64,000 nt of DNA from [Mycobacterium] nativiensis (GTDB lineage Bacteria > Actinomycetota > Actinomycetes > Mycobacteriales > Mycobacteriaceae), in contig NZ_CP083986.1 in the NCBI RefSeq assembly GCF_020172685.1, positions 1,278,630 to 1,342,629 of the forward strand, written 5' to 3'. Position 1 is the first letter of the stretch. The number at the start of each line of letters is the position of its first letter. The notes beneath the pieces are model-generated. The model searched no databases and had not been told where the DNA came from. It was given only the letters and a program-made list of their open reading frames with translations. Below, piece after piece: positions 60,606 through 64,000 of this stretch. The position numbers were made by a program, and so were the translations under genes.

Positions 60606-61508
60606 TCATGCGCGCGGCGACCAATAGGCGAGCATCTCGGCGAAGGTGTCGAATGCCGGTTTCGAAACACCGTAGGGAGCCTCGAAGTGCAGGCTCAACG
60701 GGTAGCCCAGATCGGCCACGCCGTCGATGACCCGCTTGTACAGATCGAGCATCTGGCGGCGTTTGGCGTCGGGTTCGCTTGCCGCCAGTGTCCGGACGAA
60801 GGCCTGTTCGGTGGCGACAGCCTCGTTCCCCGGGTCCTGGATCAGCCAATCGACCAGTCCGACCTTGGCCTCCATCCTTGGCACGAAGCCGAACGACAAC
60901 AGGACCTCGGGCCGGTGGTCACTGACGAGCTTGAAGTCGCGCAGGAAACCGACAATCGCATCGGAGTAGAGCAGCTGGGTCATCCCGAAGGTGGCACCCC
61001 GGTCACATTTGAAGGCGAAGCGTTCCTGCTCTCCGTCTCGTGTCGGGATGAGGATGACACCCCGGTTGTCGACGAGATCGTCGAATTTCGCCAATGCGTC
61101 GGTGGGTGCGACGCCGCTGCCCTCACCGTCGTTCAGCGTGCGGGGGACCCCAACGAAGATGATTCCGTCGAACCCGGCCTGGCGCAGCCCCGCAAGTCGG
61201 GTCCGCAGCGCCGCCTCGTCGAGGAATGCGGTTACCTGCGTGCACAGTCCGTGTACGTCGGGCAGTTCGGGACGGATTATCGACCAGAAGTCACCGACGT
61301 CGAGTTTGGGCTTCATCTCGATCGGCCGATCGTCATCTTCGGGGATCAATCCGGGGATCATGACGTGACCGATCCGGCCCGCGATACCCGCTTGGTCGGA
61401 TAGCTGCAGGACCTTATAGGCCTCTTCGCGGGCGTGCTCGACCCCGCGATCGGTGTTGGGCGGTACTAATTCCAGTGCAATGGTGTTCAGCGGCACCAGG
61501 GACTCCAA
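60606..61508 (-). CDS. Mycobacterial-type methylenetetrahydrofolate reductase
   Basis: This 300-residue protein matches the Rv2172c-type methylenetetrahydrofolate reductase, a non-canonical mycobacterial family that lacks the usual FAD-binding pattern. It reduces 5,10-methylene-THF to 5-methyl-THF, the methyl donor for MetE. Seen motifs include TIALELVPPN near the start and FGFVPRMEAKVGLVDWLIQDPG. It is directly downstream of metE on the same strand, 62 nt away with a hairpin between, so product and consumer enzymes are adjacent. In M. tuberculosis the gene is elsewhere. Confidence 0.85.
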   Translation of the reverse strand: MESLVPLNTIALELVPPNTDRGVEHAREEAYKVLQLSDQAGIAGRIGHVMIPGLIPEDDDRPIEMKPKLDVGDFWSIIRPELPDVHGLCTQVTAFLDEAALRTRLAGLRQAGFDGIIFVGVPRTLNDGEGSGVAPTDALAKFDDLVDNRGVILIPTRDGEQERFAFKCDRGATFGMTQLLYSDAIVGFLRDFKLVSDHRPEVLLSFGFVPRMEAKVGLVDWLIQDPGNEAVATEQAFVRTLAASEPDAKRRQMLDLYKRVIDGVADLGYPLSLHFEAPYGVSKPAFDTFAEMLAYWSPRA

Positions 61509-61523
61509 ATCTCATTTGAACGG

Positions 61524-61563
61524 ACATGTTGCGCCCCAGAAACTGCTCTGGGGCGCAACATGT
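61524..61563 (-). terminator. Perfect 17-bp hairpin between metE and the reductase
   Basis: ACATGTTGCGCCCCAGA (61524-61540) and TCTGGGGCGCAACATGT (61547-61563) pair perfectly over 17 bp with a 6-nt loop. It starts 7 nt after the metE stop and ends 15 nt before the reductase ATG. There is no T tract. It may be a terminator, an RNA-stability element or a protein-binding dyad. Confidence 0.75.
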
Positions 61564-61570
61564 CAGACGG

Positions 61571-63847
61571 TCACAGGCCGGTGCGGGCTTCCTTCGCGGC
61601 GGCGACCAGGTTGGCCAGCGAGGCGGTCACCTCGTCGGTCTTACGGGTCTTCAGGCCGCAGTCCGGGTTGACCCAGAGCCGCCCAGCCGGAACGGCACCC
61701 AGGGCCTCGCGCAGTGATGCGGCCATCTCGCCGGTGCTGGGCACCCGGGGGGAGTGGATGTCGTAGACACCCGGGCCCACCCCGTTGGAGAACCCGATCG
61801 CGTTGAGGTCGTCGAGCACCTCCATGTGTGAGCGCGCCGCCTCGATGGACGTCACGTCGGCGTCCAGCTCGGCGATCGCCCCGATCACCTCGCCGAACTC
61901 CGAGTAGCACAGGTGGGTGTGGATCTGGGTCGAGTCGCTCACCCCCGACGTCGACAGCCGGAACGCGCCGACCGCCCAGTCCAGGTACGCCTGCTGGTCG
62001 GCCTTACGCAGCGGCAGCAACTCGCGCAGCGCCGGCTCGTCGACCTGGATCACCGCGATACCGGCCGCCTCCAGGTCCACCGTCTCATCGCGAATGGCCA
62101 GCGCCACCTGGTTGGCGGTGTCGGCCAGCGGCTGGTCGTCGCGGACGAACGACCAGGCCAGGATGGTCACCGGACCGGTGAGCATGCCCTTGACCGGCTT
62201 GTCGGTCAGTGACTGCGCGTAGGTGGCCCAGGCAGTCGTCATCGGGTTGGGGCGGAAGACGTCGCCGAACAGCACCGGTGGACGCACGCACCGGCTTCCG
62301 TAGGACTGCACCCAGCCGTTGGCGGTGGCGAAGAAGCCCTCCAGCTGCTCGGCGAAGTACTGCACCATGTCGTTGCGTTCCGGCTCGCCGTGCACCAGCA
62401 CGTCCAGGCCGAGCTGCTCCTGCAGCTTGATCACGTCGGCGATCTCGGCCTTCATCCGGCGGGTGTACTCCGCCTCGTCGATCTCCCCGGCGACCAGTGC
62501 GGCCCGGGCCTTGCGGATGTCGACGGTCTGTGGGAACGACCCGATGGTGGTGGTCGGCAGCGGCGGCAGGTGCAACCGCTCGTCCTGGGCGGCACGCCGG
62601 GCCGCGGCGCTGCCCCGGTGCGCACCGGCCGCGGTGATCCTCGCGATCCGGCCACGGACGTCGGCGTTGTTCAACCGCGGGTCCGACTTGCGGGACGCGA
62701 CCGCGGCATTGGACGCGGCGATCTCGTCAGCGATCGCTTCTCGGCCCTCCTTCAGGGCGCGAGCCAGTGCCGCGACCTCGGTCACCTTCTCGGCCCCGAA
62801 CGCCAGCCAGCTGCGCAGGTCGTCGTCCAGGGACGGGTCGGTCTCATACGACAGCGAGTAGGGCACGTGCAACAGCGAGCAGGACGTGCCCACGGCCAGC
62901 GAGCCGACCGAGCCGAGCAGGCTGGCCAGCTTGGCCAGGGCGGACTGGAGGTCGGTGCGCCAGATGTTGTGGCCGTCGACGACGCCGGCGACCAGCGTCT
63001 TGGAGGCCAGCTCCGGCACCGTGACAACCGAGCCGACCGAGCCGCACACCAGGTCGACCCCGATCGCCTCGACCGGGGTTCGGGCCAGTGCGGGCAGCGC
63101 CGCACCCGCGTCACCGAAGTAGGTGGCGACGAAGATCGACGGCCGGTCCGTCACTCCCGCGAGGCGGCTGTAGACCTGCTCGGCCAGCCCCGGGGCGTCG
63201 GCAGCGATGTCGGTCACCAGCACCGGCTCATCGATCTGCACCCACTGCGCGCCGGCCTCGGCCAGCCTGGAAAGCAGCTCGGCGTAGACGTCGGTCAGCT
63301 CGTCGAGGCGGAGGATCGGTGCCGGCGCGCCGTCGACGGCCTTGCTCAGCAGCAGGAACGTGATGGGCCCAACGATCACCGGGCGAGCCGGAATCCCTTG
63401 CTCCTGTGCCTCTTTGAGCTCAGCAAGTACCTTGGCCGGGTTCAGCTCGAACTTGGTGTCCGGACCGATCTCGGCAACGATGTAGTGGTAGTTGGTGTCG
63501 AACCACTTCGTCATCTCCAGCGGGGCGATGTCGGCGTTGCCCCGGGCCGCGGCGAAGTAACGATCCAGCTCGTCGGCCACGCCGGCGACCCGCTGCGGGA
63601 GGGCGCCGAGCAGCACGGCGGTGTCGAGCATCTGGTCGTAGTAGGAGAACGTGTTGACCGGTACCGAGTCCAGGCCGGCGGCGACCAACTGCGCCCAGGT
63701 GTCGCGGCGCAGGCCGGCAGCCACCTTCTTCAGTTCGTCTCGGCCTATCCGGCCTGCCCAGTAGCTCTCGGTGGCGCGCTTGAGTTCGCGGCGCGGCCCG
63801 ATTCGGGGCGATCCGAGAACGGTGGCGGTAAAGGGTTGAGCGGTCAC
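61571..63847 (-). CDS. metE: Cobalamin-independent methionine synthase
   Basis: MetE transfers the methyl of 5-methyl-THF triglutamate to homocysteine without B12. The 758-residue protein has the N-terminal half-barrel ([19 protein letters not shown]) and the zinc-binding C-terminal half with [11 protein letters not shown] and [12 protein letters not shown], matching the usual His/Cys/Cys ligands. GTG 63847 has AAGGAT at ribosome-binding distance. In mycobacteria metE is controlled by a B12 riboswitch, whose body would lie mostly past the window end. It precedes the reductase gene. Confidence 0.97.
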   Translation of the reverse strand: MTAQPFTATVLGSPRIGPRRELKRATESYWAGRIGRDELKKVAAGLRRDTWAQLVAAGLDSVPVNTFSYYDQMLDTAVLLGALPQRVAGVADELDRYFAAARGNADIAPLEMTKWFDTNYHYIVAEIGPDTKFELNPAKVLAELKEAQEQGIPARPVIVGPITFLLLSKAVDGAPAPILRLDELTDVYAELLSRLAEAGAQWVQIDEPVLVTDIAADAPGLAEQVYSRLAGVTDRPSIFVATYFGDAGAALPALARTPVEAIGVDLVCGSVGSVVTVPELASKTLVAGVVDGHNIWRTDLQSALAKLASLLGSVGSLAVGTSCSLLHVPYSLSYETDPSLDDDLRSWLAFGAEKVTEVAALARALKEGREAIADEIAASNAAVASRKSDPRLNNADVRGRIARITAAGAHRGSAAARRAAQDERLHLPPLPTTTIGSFPQTVDIRKARAALVAGEIDEAEYTRRMKAEIADVIKLQEQLGLDVLVHGEPERNDMVQYFAEQLEGFFATANGWVQSYGSRCVRPPVLFGDVFRPNPMTTAWATYAQSLTDKPVKGMLTGPVTILAWSFVRDDQPLADTANQVALAIRDETVDLEAAGIAVIQVDEPALRELLPLRKADQQAYLDWAVGAFRLSTSGVSDSTQIHTHLCYSEFGEVIGAIAELDADVTSIEAARSHMEVLDDLNAIGFSNGVGPGVYDIHSPRVPSTGEMAASLREALGAVPAGRLWVNPDCGLKTRKTDEVTASLANLVAAAKEARTGL

Positions 63848-64000
63848 GATGTGATCCTTCGATTCCAGAGGGTGGGTCACCGCCGGCGGTCGTCCAGCCA
63901 ATCCGGTTCCATGCAATTTAATGCACTACAACCCTCAAAACCAGACGCCCATTCCGCGAGGCGTTGATCCGCCGGGCGCGGCGCGCCCGACACAACAGGC
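63848..64000 (-). promoter_or_regulatory. metE leader, possibly the 3' end of a cobalamin riboswitch
   Basis: The 153 nt before metE hold no gene. Read on the minus strand, the window begins GCCTGTTGTG, which could be the tail of a B12 box, followed at once by a perfect hairpin CGGGCGC-GCC-GCGCCCG (63973-63989) that could be its expression platform. The body of any riboswitch is beyond the window, so this rests mainly on known mycobacterial metE control. Confidence 0.35.

Noticed and set aside
1..64000. CRISPR arrays, tRNA/rRNA genes, insertion sequences, prophage
   Set aside because: No regular spaced repeats, no transposase or integrase frames, and no tRNA-like cloverleaf or rRNA segments were recognised while reading both strands.

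Overview
This 64 kb window is a chromosomal segment of a fast-growing mycobacterium (Mycolicibacterium-like). Base composition is strongly GC-rich. The gene content follows the M. tuberculosis Rv1092c-Rv1133c order: coaA, glyA, desA2, phoH2, a polysaccharide deacetylase, fumC, glpX, a DUF4245 protein, an AI-2E family protein, the hydroxysteroid dehydrogenase, xseB-xseA, ispH, ychF, bpoB-like, ephC, prpR, prpDBC and metE. A three-gene prpDBC operon and many extra catabolic genes point to a saprophytic fast grower rather than a pathogen. The first 19 bases are a Nextera transposon end, so the window begins at a contig end.

Layout. 1-16.7 kb is mostly core metabolism (CoA, one-carbon, desaturation, TCA, gluconeogenesis), with inserted accessory genes (DUF885, DUF2252, alkyl sulfatase, MFS transporter). 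16.7-25.1 kb is a lineage-specific signalling island: a zinc-ribbon/class III cyclase/AAA/TPR protein, a gutted and frameshifted tandem copy of it, a LuxR-type AAA regulator coupled to that remnant, two paralogous 60-64 aa genes, a decayed acyltransferase and a 60 aa gene. A repeated dyad lies upstream of each of the three tiny genes. 25.2-31.8 kb returns to the core: 3-beta-hydroxysteroid dehydrogenase, exonuclease VII, isoprenoid IspH and the YchF GTPase. 31.8-40.8 kb holds small enzymes, an Arr-type rifampin ADP-ribosyltransferase, OsmC, a second cyclase, two Mce-associated proteins, EphC, a WS/DGAT-like protein and DoxX.

40.8-47.1 kb is the propionate (methylcitrate) locus: PrpR divergent from prpD-prpB-prpC with overlapping stops and starts, followed by an acyl-CoA dehydrogenase. 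47.0-56.2 kb is an accessory lipid/sterol-type region with a P450, TetR and GntR regulators with palindromic operators, a DUF3556 membrane protein under a KstR-type box, a sterol-desaturase-family protein, a SigJ-like sigma factor, a crotonase and a MerR regulator. 56.2-64 kb contains a giant P-type ATPase, a mycobacterial-type methylenetetrahydrofolate reductase and metE, with a perfect 17-bp hairpin between the last two.

Themes. Many genes show a TANNNT -10 box 6-9 nt before the start codon, consistent with leaderless transcription. Two KstR-like boxes link distant lipid genes. The reductase and MetE form an adjacent methionine-synthesis pair. No tRNA, rRNA, CRISPR array, insertion sequence or prophage was seen.
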